DNA of 64,000 bases from Rhyacichthys aspro (lineage: Eukaryota; Chordata; Actinopteri; Gobiiformes; Rhyacichthyidae). The notes beneath the pieces were generated by a model that did no database searches, was not told where the DNA came from, and saw only the letters and a list, made by a program, of their open reading frames with translations. The stretch covers positions 6,061,953-6,125,952 of the forward strand of contig CM072155.1 in the NCBI GenBank assembly GCA_036850595.1. The letters run 5' to 3'. Both the position numbers and the translations under genes were made by a program. Shown here one piece after another: positions 37,155 through 48,443 of this stretch (positions are counted from its first letter, which is position 1; the number at the start of each line of letters is the position of its first letter).

Positions 37155-37700
37155 CTGATTTACAACCGTCCAGCTTGAACAAAGAACAGTGATATTTTTT
37201 GGTTTTATTTTTGAGTGTATTTTATGTTCTCATTTTGACAAGGTTGCACTCTAAAGGGTTACTTTTGATTCCTATCAAGCTGTTAAGTGCCATTTAATAA
37301 TGAAACAAGGGATTGTGAATTTGTGTTAAAGCAAGTGAATGCTGCATTTTTTATATGGAAACCAGGCACTGACTTGACATACTTTACTCCAAGCGCATTT
37401 TTTTTTTTTGTAATTGTTAGGTTTTTATCCAGAAAGAAGATGTGGGAATTCTCCTAATTCTAAAAATCTTGTTATTGTTCAGTTTTGGAAATTCAATCAG
37501 GTTTTAAAGGTTCGAGGGTAATCATTGGGTTATTAATGAACTGTCTCAAAATACTGGCCATGTTTCATCCAACTCTTTGATTTTTTTTATTAACGAACAC
37601 AATGTTAGTGGAGCATGCATGGTCTATGGTTTGCAAGCAATCCACCTAAAATCCTGAGTCAATATTTTTCCAACAGTGTCTTGGCTTGATAAACTTTTGA

Positions 37701-37706
37701 AATAAA
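37701..37706 (+). terminator. dlx4: Candidate dlx4 polyadenylation signal (AATAAA)
   Basis: This is the first canonical AATAAA after the dlx4 stop, 1.1 kb downstream; another lies at 37748-37753. The intervening sequence is AT-rich and frame-free, as expected of a 3' UTR. Confidence 0.4.
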
Positions 37707-37859
37707 TGAATCCCAGTGAACCAATCTGATTGTATTTGTTGAACATGAATAAATCACCAGTGCAGTTTGCTTTCTTTGGCTCCATTATCTAGGAGATAAC
37801 ATCAAATATAAGCTGTTAAACTATTAAAACAACATATTCCTCTCAGTGTAATGTTTTGG

Positions 37860-38260
37860 TGTTGCAGGTCGCCTGGAGGCATTTTCTCTCGAGTCATAAA
37901 TCAGAAGAAATGGGTCACGGCGTTCACCTTTCAAACATCTGGAAAAGCAACGAGCCGTCGAACGTCGTCAATGATTTTATAAAATGACCATGTCAATTAT
38001 AGGTAATTTAGGACACAGCTTGTTAAATAACGCTTTCACTCAGATGCTGTAATTATGTGTAATTGTCAGTCGAGGGAATATCCTTCTGCCTGGGGCCCGC
38101 AGAAAAGGAAGCGGCAGATTATCAGAATGGATTAGTGAGAGCTAATCCTTAATTTGTCTTAATCTGACTGATGCATAAATCTGGCGAACTTGCGTGGGAT
38201 TATTATTTGTTCACTTCTGCTCCTCATTGATATCATGTGTCTGGGATGATAACAAAATTG
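37860..38260. promoter_or_regulatory. Candidate shared dlx4/dlx3 intergenic enhancer
   Basis: A compositionally balanced 400-base block about 1.3 kb beyond the dlx4 stop. It is packed with homeodomain-type cores: GTCAATTATAGGTAATTTAG, CTGTAATTATGTGTAATTGT, GGATTAGTGAGAGCTAATCC (a palindromic GGATTA/TAATCC pair) and GATGCATAAATCTGG. It also has CAGATG E-box and TTTATAAAA/CATAAATC Cdx-like words. No coding frame or repeat. Intergenic enhancers between convergent Dlx genes are established for the family and bind Dlx proteins themselves. That this block is one of them is my inference. Confidence 0.5.
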
Positions 38261-38693
38261 GCATGTTTTCAAGTTTGTGGTCGAGGGATAAAAAACTTTT
38301 TATCCCATGGGCAAGAAGAACTGTCTCTCTGTGGTTTTAATCTGTCATCTCGTTTGATAATCCAGTCCAAACTGTTCCAAAGAATAGCATAGAGAACTAG
38401 AACACACAAGACACTCGTTTCTTTCTATGGAGGCTTTTATTTTTATACCGAATACCACTGTCTGTCAAGAATTAAAACTACTTTGTTGGTATAGATTAAA
38501 CTGATGTCAATGACACAGTATATACAATAATACTAGAATTGACTAGAAATTAGACTATTAGGGACTGATTTACATGTGTTTTAAGGGAGGCACCATCACA
38601 AAACCTGTTTCTGGATCAGAAATGCTGCTTCTTATATTTCCTGCTGAGCTACTTTATTGTCTAGTGCAGGAAGTCATGTACACAGGTCTCACT

Positions 38694-39313
38694 GACTGTG
38701 TCCCAATCAACTCATTAATCACTATATAGTGCACTACACAGTGATTACACCATTTTGTAGTGGTGTCTGAATGTCTAGTAACTGAAATGTAGTGCACTCA
38801 AAGTTTACCGCAATGCATCAGTAAAAGTAGTGAGCAGCAGTGGTCACTAGATCAAAACAGACCATGATTATTCCAGAGAGCAGCGCGACTGTGACATGTT
38901 TAACAGAACACAACAGGTTAGAGACAAAGACCTTCTGTGGAAACGTAAATTGTTATTTATAAACCATTACAGTGTTAAATCACTAATGTTAGCTGTGCTC
39001 ATACAGACGCAGATACGAGAGCTTCCTCTGAGAAACAAGCTGCAATAATCCAGTCAGTTTTTGGTCATTATATTTGTATCACTAAAGTCTTACCAGAGTT
39101 TTTTTTTTTTTTTACAAAAGTCCATTATCAGTGGAGTTCAGAAGACCTTTTTTTTTTTACATGTACACCAGAGTCATGTGACTATCGGTGAAAGAAAAAA
39201 CACTGTAGTGTCAGAAACCATTCACTAATCGAGTGAACTATATAGTCATTTCTAGTGAAGCACTGTATAGTGATTGTGGAGTTAGGGACTAGGGAGTGGA
39301 TTCGGACACAGCC
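38694..39313. mobile_element. MITE with CTGTGTCCCAA / GGACACAG termini
   Basis: The left end CTGTGTCCCAATCAACTCA and right end GGGAGTGGATTCGGACACAG are inverted and imperfect. Just inside lie CACTATATAGTGCACTACAC and its counterpart ACTATATAGTCATTTCTAGT, so the element is largely palindromic. It is a well-known fish repeat texture. No transposase. Confidence 0.65.
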
Positions 39314-41248
39314 ACTGCCTGTATTTGTGGGAGTTCACATTTCATTGTGAAAAATCTGGGGAAGGAGCATTTAAATGAGGCACACATCCTAATTTACCAA
39401 GTTTAAATACATTCACCAAGGCAAGACCTAAGACCATTTATACAAAACTGAGTGACGACTGGGGAGAGTTGAAACTGCTAAAGGAGCGAGGCTACATGTT
39501 TTTCACTGAAAAATAATCTTTTTGTTTAGGGCTAGTACGGTTCAAAACCATCTTCTTTTATGTCACAACTGTAAGGCTTTATTTCTTTCTTTACTAAGTT
39601 TGTCCCAGACATAATATCAATCATTCGAGTGAGCTACACTTCTATTGATTAATTAATTGATTGTTTTATGTATTCGTTACAGATCTAAAGATGTATGACT
39701 TCAACACAATAAATTATATCTTAAAAAGATAACTGGACTGGACTTGATAAATGAAACACTACGTCCCTAATGGTGTTCTATGTCCTGGTGCGTAAGACGT
39801 AATTGCATTTTAATGATATTCTTAACTAAAAAGTTATGACAGACTGAGTCGTTAGGTTCCACAATAAAAGAGTTTTGTGTGAGGCATATTTATCAAGGAA
39901 CATTGTGTTAATTAAGTTAGCTTTAGTTGACCTTTTTTTTTTTTTTTTTTTTTTTGGTTTTAATGATGTCTCCTTTCCTTTGGAGGATCAAACATCTCTT
40001 TCAACACTTCTCATCATCCCGTTGCCTCTGGCGTACTTCACACCGTACGGTTTTATGGAATACTTTGTTTCACAGACTTCAGGTGCGTCATATTGTCCTA
40101 ATAAACAGATGGAACCCTGTCAGGAGCTGAGGCAGCAGCGCAGCACACAGCGTCTGCAGCAGAGAGGGCAAATAAGGAGAGCCACAGCAGCAAACATGGA
40201 GGAATGGAAGAAGAAAGCCTGTTGGATAGTCTGCACATGCTGAAAACCTCATTCTAGCAGCAAAAGTGTTATTTATTATTTTCTTTTCGACCCTGGCTAC
40301 TTTAATAGTGCCGTTTCATTACATTACCTGATGCAGTACAGCAGTTTCTGACAAGCAGTTAGTTTCAAATGAGTTTATCACCAAAAAAAACCCAACATGA
40401 GAGCCCCTTTTATGCTCACGTTGTTTCATTGTCTTTCTTACATCTCGACTTGGTGCGTGTGAAAGGGTCCCATCTTTATCCTGCAACGTTAGGCAGTGAC
40501 TTAAGCTTTACTATGGCTCAAGCAGAAATGACGTTCTTGTTGTGTGACACTGCTCACAGAATATTTATTAAAAATCCAACGTTTTTTTTTACAAAAGCGA
40601 AGTGACTCTCGGAACTGAAGACGAAATGAACCGTGACATTAAGAGGCTGGTTAGAGATCTAAGGAGCCAGTCTACACACAAGACAAAGTAACTAGTCAAC
40701 TGTGGAGTTTACAGAAGAAATGTCATCAGGTTGGTTAGACTGGCCCTGTTTTAGCTCTAGTCTATTTGGGGATCAGCCACTGGGCAAACCCTGCTGCTCC
40801 ATCCTTCCCCTTGTCAGTCCAGTCTGTGGTTTTAAACTTGATATATTTACGCCTACTTTTTTTCGAGAGAGAAAAAAGTCAGGTTCAACAAAGACCAGCT
40901 GGGAGTGCAGTGTTGCCAGATAATTATCGAATTTCTATGATATTTTTTTCCCTCTGCACGATCAATAATTCCAAAAATCCCATAATGTATGATCATTTGA
41001 ACCCTTCATTACACGGCTAATTCAATAACAAGCACAATGCATACATACTACGCTTGTTTTTACTCACGTGTGTCTTTACAGGCGATCAACACACCACGTA
41101 GCATGATGTAAATATGGACAATGAGCCAGTGGTTTGTGATTCTAAATAAAAGGCAATTTCTTCAATTATCAGTAGTTTAGGTGGATTTATTGATGTTTAT
41201 TCTTATAGTATAATATGACTTTATGAGGCAAGACCTTGATGAATGATG
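39314..41248. other. dlx4-dlx3 interval, non-coding
   Basis: A poly-T run lies at 39931-39955. A GC-richer purine-rich patch at about 40090-40240 and short open frames (39875-40243, 40702-40923) show no recognisable protein. No gene supported. Confidence 0.4.
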
Positions 41249-41256
41249 ATTTAACA

Positions 41257-41978
41257 CAGTGGTGTCAAACTCAAAGTGGTGAGGGGCAGCAATAGTTAAT
41301 GAGAATCCTTTCAGGGACCAAAGACTGTGACACCTGAGAAGCTTATATTACATTTTGAATGTGAGGTTTTATCTTCTTTTGAGTCTTACAAAAGTGATCT
41401 TTAACATGAATTTCCTCCTTTTTATGGAAACTGGTTTTAGTTGGATATAAACAGGTTTTAGATGGATTCTAACAGGTTTTATTTGGATTTGAACAAGTTT
41501 TATTTGGATTTGAACAAGTTTTAGATGGATTGTAGCAGGTTTTCTTTGGATTTGAACAGGTTTTAATTGGATTTAAACAGGATTAAGATTGATTTGAACA
41601 GGTTTCTTTTGGATTGTAACAGGTTTTAATTGTATTTGAAGAGGTTTTAATTGGTTTTGAACAGGTTTTAGATGGATTTGAACAGCTTTTTTTATTGTAA
41701 CAGGTTTTAATTGTATTCGAAGAGGTTTTCATTGGTTTTGAACAGGTTTTAGATGGTTTGAAAAGGTTTTAGTACCAAAAACCGGCTTAAGATTTCATGA
41801 ACAAACAAAATTAATCTGATTCAAATCCATCTCAAACCTGTTCAAATCCATTTAAAACCTGTTCAAATCCAGTTAAAACCTAGTGCCAAAAATATCACCT
41901 ACAAAATGCATTGGAGAGCCGCATAAAACATTGCAAAGGGCCCCATTTGGCCCCTGGGCTTTAAGTTTGACATGAGTG
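41257..41978. mobile_element. Non-autonomous hAT element with internal minisatellite
   Basis: The termini CAGTGGTGTCAAACTCAAA and AAGTTTGACATGAGTG are inverted. The flanking 8-mers ATTTAACA (41249-41256) and ATTTAATA (41979-41986) are a 7/8 target duplication. The right subterminal region reads GGGCCCCATTTGGCCCCTGG, typical of hAT MITEs. The interior (about 41435-41780) is an array of about 20-base units of the GAACAGGTTTTAGATGGATT type, and 41820-41882 carries the same unit inverted (AAACCTGTTCAAATCCATTT). Confidence 0.85.
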
Positions 41979-41986
41979 ATTTAATA

Positions 41987-44100
41987 GGATACGTATAGAA
42001 GATAGTTAGTGCAAATATGACTGATATTCTGGGCTGTTCAGGTAGAGGCACTGTTCTGCAAGAGGCACTTTTTTTTCACTCATCAGTCAGATTATTTCAA
42101 GCTAAAAATATAGATTTACAGTGTGGACTATAATATACATGGTCTATTATAATGTTTTATTGAAGCAGGTGGTCCTGAGCCACGTCTATACGATCATTTT
42201 CCTCTAAACACGATCATCTTAAGGCACTGGTATATAGTCAGAAACAGGCCCAGTGCGGCTGAACGTAAAGCCAGGGAAGCTGTGAATGTTTAAGGGTTAA
42301 ATGACATAATTTCAGCTGTTTTTATGCTAACCAACAGTTTAATATGGTCTGTTGATTACCTGTTAAACCAAGATACGTACTGTGCTTTAAGAATTAAGCT
42401 TTTGTTGTTGTTTTAGTAATAAAAGTACGTGGAAGACGGTTATTGCGATTGTTATTATTACTGAAGTATTAAAGCAAGACCTGGAGTTTGCGTGAGGACA
42501 TAAATGTCAAAACTATAAAAGTAAAGACTAGAGAAGTGGCTACTGGGCAGATGACAGCATGCGGCCCCAGAGCGGATTGAAAGCAGAGCGAGGAGGAGGA
42601 AGGCCCGCTCGTAGAATTGAATAGTGCATCGTGAAGAAACACATTAATGAGAACAAGTCGTGAACAGCAGGGGTTATTTTATATTTGCTTGTTAAACTTG
42701 ACCCATGTGGAGCGAGCACACACGCACATACGTATTTAAAGTGCAACTGAGATACTGCAGGACTGTTTTCTTGGGTGTGTGGTTTATAAGTTTTATATGT
42801 GGACGTGTTGGGGATTGTGAAATGCAGTAAGATTACCATAAATTAGACCAATGTAATACTATATGTTCGCTGATATTCTTTATTGATTCAAAATGCGTGT
42901 TCTTCCAAAATTTCTCCAGTCAATGGCTTTGAACATAATTAAAAATAAAGATTATTGCCATTCCACGGCATTAGGCAGTGTACTATTGGTGCGTTCATGT
43001 GGTCCCTGTGAACTCGGGAAAACGTTTTTCCGAAAAATGCACATGAACGCCTGCTCAAGTTCAACAACAGAAACTTAGGTGAGACGGAGTTGTCTGAGAT
43101 TCCATGTTGACATCATTTTCATAATCAAAATGGCGGAGGAATGCAAATGTTGAATATATTTTAGTGAGAAGACCCTGTTAAACATGTTGAGCTCAAGTCA
43201 TCAACATGTGACTTTAACAACCTGAGCCGATCTGACCACCCGAGCCAATGTTGTTCCATAGATGTAATATAAGATCTGGATAAGGCACCGCCCCCTTTTT
43301 TCTGCCGCCAATTTGATTAGTGGCCACTCGAGGTATTGCAGCGAAAAAATCCTACACGGCCCCAAAAGGATTAAGAACAAGAGTAAAAACAAATGCCTGG
43401 TTTTCCAAAAAGCTAGGATTTGTTGTGTTTATTGTCTGTTTTCATATCCTAGACTTTTTCTCTGTTAGAAATCCTTCGCTTTGCTTAAAAAATAGCTTTT
43501 ATTGTCACCGCTCTAGCCCACCTTTGTGCCCATTGGTCAGAACGGATCATGTGGAAGCCAAAAACTTTTTTGTTGTGCTGCGCCAATGAGCAACGTCCAT
43601 TAAAAATAATGGGCGGCCATGTTTTCTTAGACTCATTCAGTCTCCTGTTCTAATATTATATCCATGTGTGGTACCTACACCGTCAGACTTTTGTGATAAT
43701 ATATTGTTACTGATAAACATGAGTGCATGCCTATTGTAAACGCTTTCTGTTGAACCCCTCCCAGATTATTCCGCGTAAAACAGACCATCTGGCAAGTCAG
43801 GTTATCAGCCGCAAACTTAACTTCGTCAGCCTCTTTGTTATATTGGACTTGCAATAAACCTACTGGAACATTTTCGGTGCTAGTGATACATGCCTCAAAT
43901 TAACAACAATGAAGCAGATTTTTTTTTTTTCCAGACATTGAATATTTCATCACTGATGGAATCTTTTGTGCGTTTCGCTTCAAAGACAAAAACTGAACAG
44001 AACATCTAGATACTGGCATGTGAGCTAGCATCAGCATTATTCTCGTAAACTGGCGTAATGGCTTTCAGAGACTGATCCGTGTTGTGAGCAGCGTGCAGAT
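41987..44100. other. dlx4-dlx3 interval, non-coding with small repeats
   Basis: Includes a miniature inverted pair GGTGCGTTCATGTGGTCC (about 42989) / GCACATGAACGCC (about 43039-43051), probably a short MITE. Elsewhere I see no gene; frames at 42540-42839 and 43320-43589 lack recognisable protein content. Confidence 0.4.
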
Positions 44101-44340
44101 CATGGCTGGAGGCAGGGAAAGTAACGTCAGCCCCCGATCTTTCATGACACTCTTATAAACTCTCCTTCCGCTGCTGAGTTTTCCTCTCGGCTCGCAGCAG
44201 CTGATGTCATCGCCTCGTCTCGCCGGCCTCCCCTTCCACTGCCACTGCCACGGAGCAGAGGTACAAAACTGTCACCTCAGCTTACCTCCAAAACCTCGAA
44301 AAAAGCCCAAATCACTGCGTTACACTGTTTCCCGCACAAC
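44100..44340 (+). promoter_or_regulatory. GC-rich islet, promoter- or enhancer-like
   Basis: A GC-rich 200-base block halfway between the dlx genes. It has AAAGTAACGTCAGCCCCC and CTGATGTCATCGCC (CRE-like), a TATA-like CTTATAAACTC at about 44153 and a pyrimidine-rich stretch downstream. The + frame 44204-44404 has no recognisable protein. It may be an enhancer or the start of a non-coding transcript. Confidence 0.3.
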
Positions 44341-45017
44341 TTTACCGAGAACACTGTGTACACTGAGTCCAAAACTAGCCAAATGCAACCAGAATCCACA
44401 ATAGCGCCTGTTGTAAACCATTTTGCTCCGTGAAGGTGCAGTCACAGGTCGCTACAAGTCTCTGTTTTGCTGTCTGCTCGTCTCTTGTGATGTTCACATG
44501 CATTCTTCTCTGACACCTGGAAGCTGAGGGCTCAGCACAGGAAGGTAAGAGCCTAAACAAACATGGAAGATGTCCTGGAGAGGCTGTGGTTTAGGATCCA
44601 CGCCCTGAATATGTACCTCATCCCCGTAGGCACTGGGCTTCTGCTGTAACTCAAGAGCCACAGAGGCATCTTTTTAATTTTTTTTTACAGTCTAAGAGCT
44701 TTTCTACCAAGCCTCTTTTGTCAATACTGAACTAACATCAGTATTTGACCTCAATGTAAGAAGGTTGTGGGGTCAATTCCTGGCCTGTGGATACTCCCAG
44801 TGCTTCCATAAATGAACTGATGACTTGGTGTTGACCATGATGGATGAATGTGACAGTTATTGGCTGTCTAAAAGTGTTAACCCTGCGATTAACAAGCTCA
44901 AGGAAAGGCTCCAGTCGAATAAATGAACGTGTTTCTATCATGAGTTGTACTTTCGAATCAAATGTTAGAAATTCAAGGCCTAATTTTTGGAGCCATTTTG
45001 ACGTGACCCACAGGTTG

Positions 45018-45318
45018 ATTATTAATTCATCTTCTACCGCTTAGTCACAATAGGGATTATGGGGCACTGGAGTCTATCCCAGCAGCTTCGGGCCTGGACA
45101 ATAGCCAGTCGGTTGCAGGGCTGACATTTAGACACAGACATCATTCACTAGGAGCAGTTTAGATTGATCATTTGACCTATGGACGGTTGGAGGAAGAGAA
45201 CTGAGAAAACCCAAGGTAACACAGGGAGGATATGCAGACTTTTCACAGAGAGTCGGCCGCCCGGGGATCGAACCCACCACCTTCTTGCTGTGAGGCAGGA
45301 GCGCTAACCACTAACATA
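45018..45318 (-). mobile_element. V-SINE-like tRNA-derived SINE
   Basis: Reading the - strand, GTTAGTGGTTAGCGCTCCTG, CCTCACAGCAAGAAGGTGG and GGGTTCGATCCCCGGGCGGC give A- and B-box-like promoter elements. They are followed by the GTGTTACCTTGGGTTTTCTC body and CCGAAGCTGCTGGGATAGAC, then AGCGGTAGAAGATGAATTAA. This is the common fish repeat also present as a fragment at 8640-8826. Roughly full length but diverged. Confidence 0.8.
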
Positions 45319-45319
45319 T

Positions 45320-47633
45320 TCTCTAATTGTGTGTCAGCTACAATGTTTTCTAACTATCAAGGTTACATCAATGGCTGTTTGGGGTTTATCTCATCCACTT
45401 TGAGTTTGTTCACTCACGTCTCCTCCATCCTCACCAGGGTTAAGAGTCAAAAACAAAAGACAAAAGAGACACACCCAGATGCATAGTATGTGTCCTTTTT
45501 ACAAACTGCAGTGATAACATTAAGTTAGTCATATGCAAATGTTTTTGATTGTATTCAAACTGTAGGTTGAGCGATAATGACACATGAGCTCTGGGATTTG
45601 TCTGGATTCCAGTCTTCATAAACAAAAGCTATCACTGCGGTATCTATACACACCCCTCGAGCAAGAAACCACTAAGTCTGGGCTTAGCTACACCTGAGTT
45701 GTGTCAGAATCATCTCACACCACTGCTGCATTGATCCAGACGCTGTTGATAACACATTTTATCGTAGGCTATTGGTTGATTGGTCTATGATATCCATTCC
45801 ATTCTTCTTTAGATGAATGATATTAACAACAATACACACAGCGATCGCTCACATTTCAGCAACAGTTACTTTTAAAGTAGTGCTTCAGTTTGATGGTTGG
45901 ATACACAAATCCTAGCCTGGCAAAGTAAATGGGTCTGGGATCCCTTCCTTTCGCAGTAATTTTTTTCTTAGTACATATCCTCCAATCAATCAACAACTTA
46001 TCTATAATGGTGTGTGCTATAGCAAGGCGTCTGATTGGTTGCATCTCTGAATTGCATTAGAGGCAGTTTATTCTGCCTCATATTAGTTTTCTTGGTTTTT
46101 GTTATCTTTATCTTATACAAATACATATATATGACTTTTTTTTTTTTTTTTTTTTTACAATTTTTTACGTTTTTTCCTCTAGTCTAAGTCACGCCCCTTT
46201 TGGGAGACTAAAAGCTCCCTAAAGTGACAGTGCCCCTTATCCCTGACAGCACACACATAGTCAGTAGCCATTTGCTTAAACTAACTTGTTTATGCAGAAT
46301 TGACCAACTTCACTGGCTAATGCCCTTCAACTATTGAGTCAGTTTAACTTCTTTTCCTAAAATGCACAAGCAGCTAATACTGTCTGCCACCACTAACTGA
46401 AAATTTACTCCGATTCCACACAAAAAACGTACACCTTTCGAATTTGAAATGAATCCAAACGATGCAATGTGAGTTTGTAGCAACACTGCCAATGTTTCCT
46501 TTGTTGTCAGGTCGTCTTTTTTGTCAGCGAACCTGTGGGTTTGGTTGGTTCAGAGCGGGGAGAAGGTTTGTTTGTCATGCACACACTCCTCTCTTTTCCA
46601 ACTGTAGGCCACATGAAAGCGGTGTACACCCGTCTGTGTTATTAGTCTGCAGAGACTCCAGAGTGTCTGCCGCGCTGTCACCTCCCACAGCCGGCTTTAC
46701 ACGCACCGCCAGTGATTCTGCAGAATATATACGAGATGGGTGCAACCTCTACCTGTCCGTGACTCACCACACAAGAAGGCAAGAAGACACCAACAGAAGA
46801 AGATTCAAGGCTTTATTATTTATTTTTTTTATGTCAGACTCTTCTAAGGCACGTATAAATAAAAGACCTGAGTACAGAATATATACACTTTTCTTGTTTT
46901 TGTTCCAGCCGTAGACGTTACAGACAGGACAGACCGTGATGTCACAATAAGCATGAAAATTATTACAGATTTTGCTGGTCAAAATCGCTTGGGACGCTAA
47001 CAGCTAATCAAGTAGCATTCTACTCAATAAAGCAGTAATTGAACAAACTATAGAGGATTGGGCTAAACACAATCAGGGCAGAGTAGTAGTTATTCCTCAA
47101 TAAAACCTCGTGGTGAAAAGAATGAAACATGTAGAGATTGTTTAAAGTCAAATATAATGAGCCAAAATTATACCTAAAGATGATATTTTTTGAACAGGAA
47201 TCTTTGGAGCCAGACTTCACATCTGACATCAACCTCTGGTCCCTTGGTCCATTATTTTCTACTGTTCTTGGGGCCATCCTTTTCCCATAGTGGCATTATC
47301 AATCCAGCTTTGTTGAGTTAGTGAATAAGTTATCTTTCCCGACACTCCTGTAGACTGTACCAATATGACCCAAAGAGCTCTCCTGTTCACACTGTCAACA
47401 TTTTCTCATTTTTAACTTATTTGTAACATGACCTAGCATGACAGTCACGAACTTGTTCACTTTTTTACTTACAGTGCGCTACATTAATACCTATGGATCA
47501 CTGTCACGTTCCATCAAACAGGTTCCTTGCCTGTGTTTTGCATGTTGCTATTTTTGTACCGTTGTTTTGTTACATGCACACGACATGTCACGTGGTAATA
47601 GTCTTACATAACAGTTGGATCTTTTTCAAGCCA
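45320..47633. other. dlx3 3' flank, non-coding
   Basis: Poly-T at 46138-46156. A GC-richer stretch at about 46500-46740 (GAGCGGGGAGAAGG, CTGTCACCTCCCACAGCC) might be regulatory. The + frame 46462-46914 over it does not resemble a known protein. Confidence 0.4.
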
Positions 47634-47639
47634 TTTATT
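47634..47639 (-). terminator. dlx3: Candidate dlx3 polyadenylation signal (AATAAA)
   Basis: The first canonical hexamer on the - strand past the dlx3 stop, 370 bases downstream, giving a plausible short 3' UTR. Confidence 0.45.
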
Positions 47640-48008
47640 GCTGTGGTTTAAAATGAAGATTCAAGTTTTGTGGACTTGCTATGATTGCGCCATTCAAGCT
47701 AAACCAATAGATCATCATAAACATGGCCGCCTCTTTGTCCTGTGTCCACTGTGGTCGGAAGACAATATAATTAATAACACAGCTCTCTCCGTGAATTTCG
47801 GGGCAAAATATAATAATCCTTTCAGTCTTTCAGTGGCCCAGGTTCATCTTAGTGTGGGTCATCACCTACAAATTCTCAGTAGTAGAAAAAATGCTTAGGA
47901 AAACAAATAGACAATGTATAAATATGCTCACTTTTTAAAATATTAAATATAAAACAAAATATAATCCTTTAACAGTTTTTTGTTTTCATGCCGATGGTGC
48001 GTTCAAAG

Positions 48009-48443
48009 TCAGTAAACGGCGCCCACGCTCTGTGAGGCTGGCGCTGCTGTTGAGGACGAGGCCAGATGCATAGGCCCCGTCTGAGCCAGGCCTAACTGCG
48101 CGCCCTGCTGCTGGTACCAGTTCTGATGGGTGTATTCGCCCATGTAAGGGGCTGGAGATTCGACCGGAGGCTGAAAGGGAGGCTGCCCCCTGCTGGTGGG
48201 CTCCAGAACGGCGTTATTCTTAACTCCGCCTCCGCTGCCGTTGCTGTTAGTGCTGCTGTTGCTACTGTTATTGTTGTTGGGGTTGTTGTTGTTTTCCCAG
48301 ACGGCCGGAGACGGAGGGGAGTTGCAGGCCATGGAGTCGCTGGCCTCGGGGCTGTGTTCGAGAGGAATGTCTCCCAGTGGAAACTCGCCGTTCTTGTAGA
48401 GCTTCTTAAACTTTGACCGGCGATTCTGGAACCAGATTTTCAC
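48009..48443 (-). CDS. dlx3: dlx3 coding exon 3 (homeodomain helix 3 and C-terminus)
   Basis: Acceptor TTTTTCCAG; opens with VKIWFQNRRSKFKKLYKNGE and runs 144 residues to TGA at 48009-48011. Residues about 215-238 of the protein are a low-complexity Asn/Ser tract encoded by AAC/AAT and AGC/AGT runs, which give opposite-strand Leu/Val-rich shadow frames. Conserved SMACNSPPSPAVW precedes it. Confidence 0.96.
   Translation of the reverse strand: MKIWFQNRRSKFKKLYKNGEFPLGDIPLEHSPEASDSMACNSPPSPAVWENNNNPNNNNSSNSSTNSNGSGGGVKNNAVLEPTSRGQPPFQPPVESPAPYMGEYTHQNWYQQQGAQLGLAQTGPMHLASSSTAAPASQSVGAVY

Noticed and set aside
39875..40243. 122-codon + strand frame
   Set aside because: Starts across a long poly-T run giving poly-Phe; the remainder has no recognisable content.
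46462..46914. 150-codon + strand frame downstream of dlx3
   Set aside because: It is the longest non-dlx frame here, but I recognise no domain, it ends in low-complexity Phe/Leu, and nothing marks splice or promoter signals.
48126..48416. + strand frames of 96 and 67 codons over dlx3 exon 3
   Set aside because: They are antisense shadows of the Asn/Ser-rich dlx3 exon; their Val/Leu repeats mirror the AAC/AGC codon runs.
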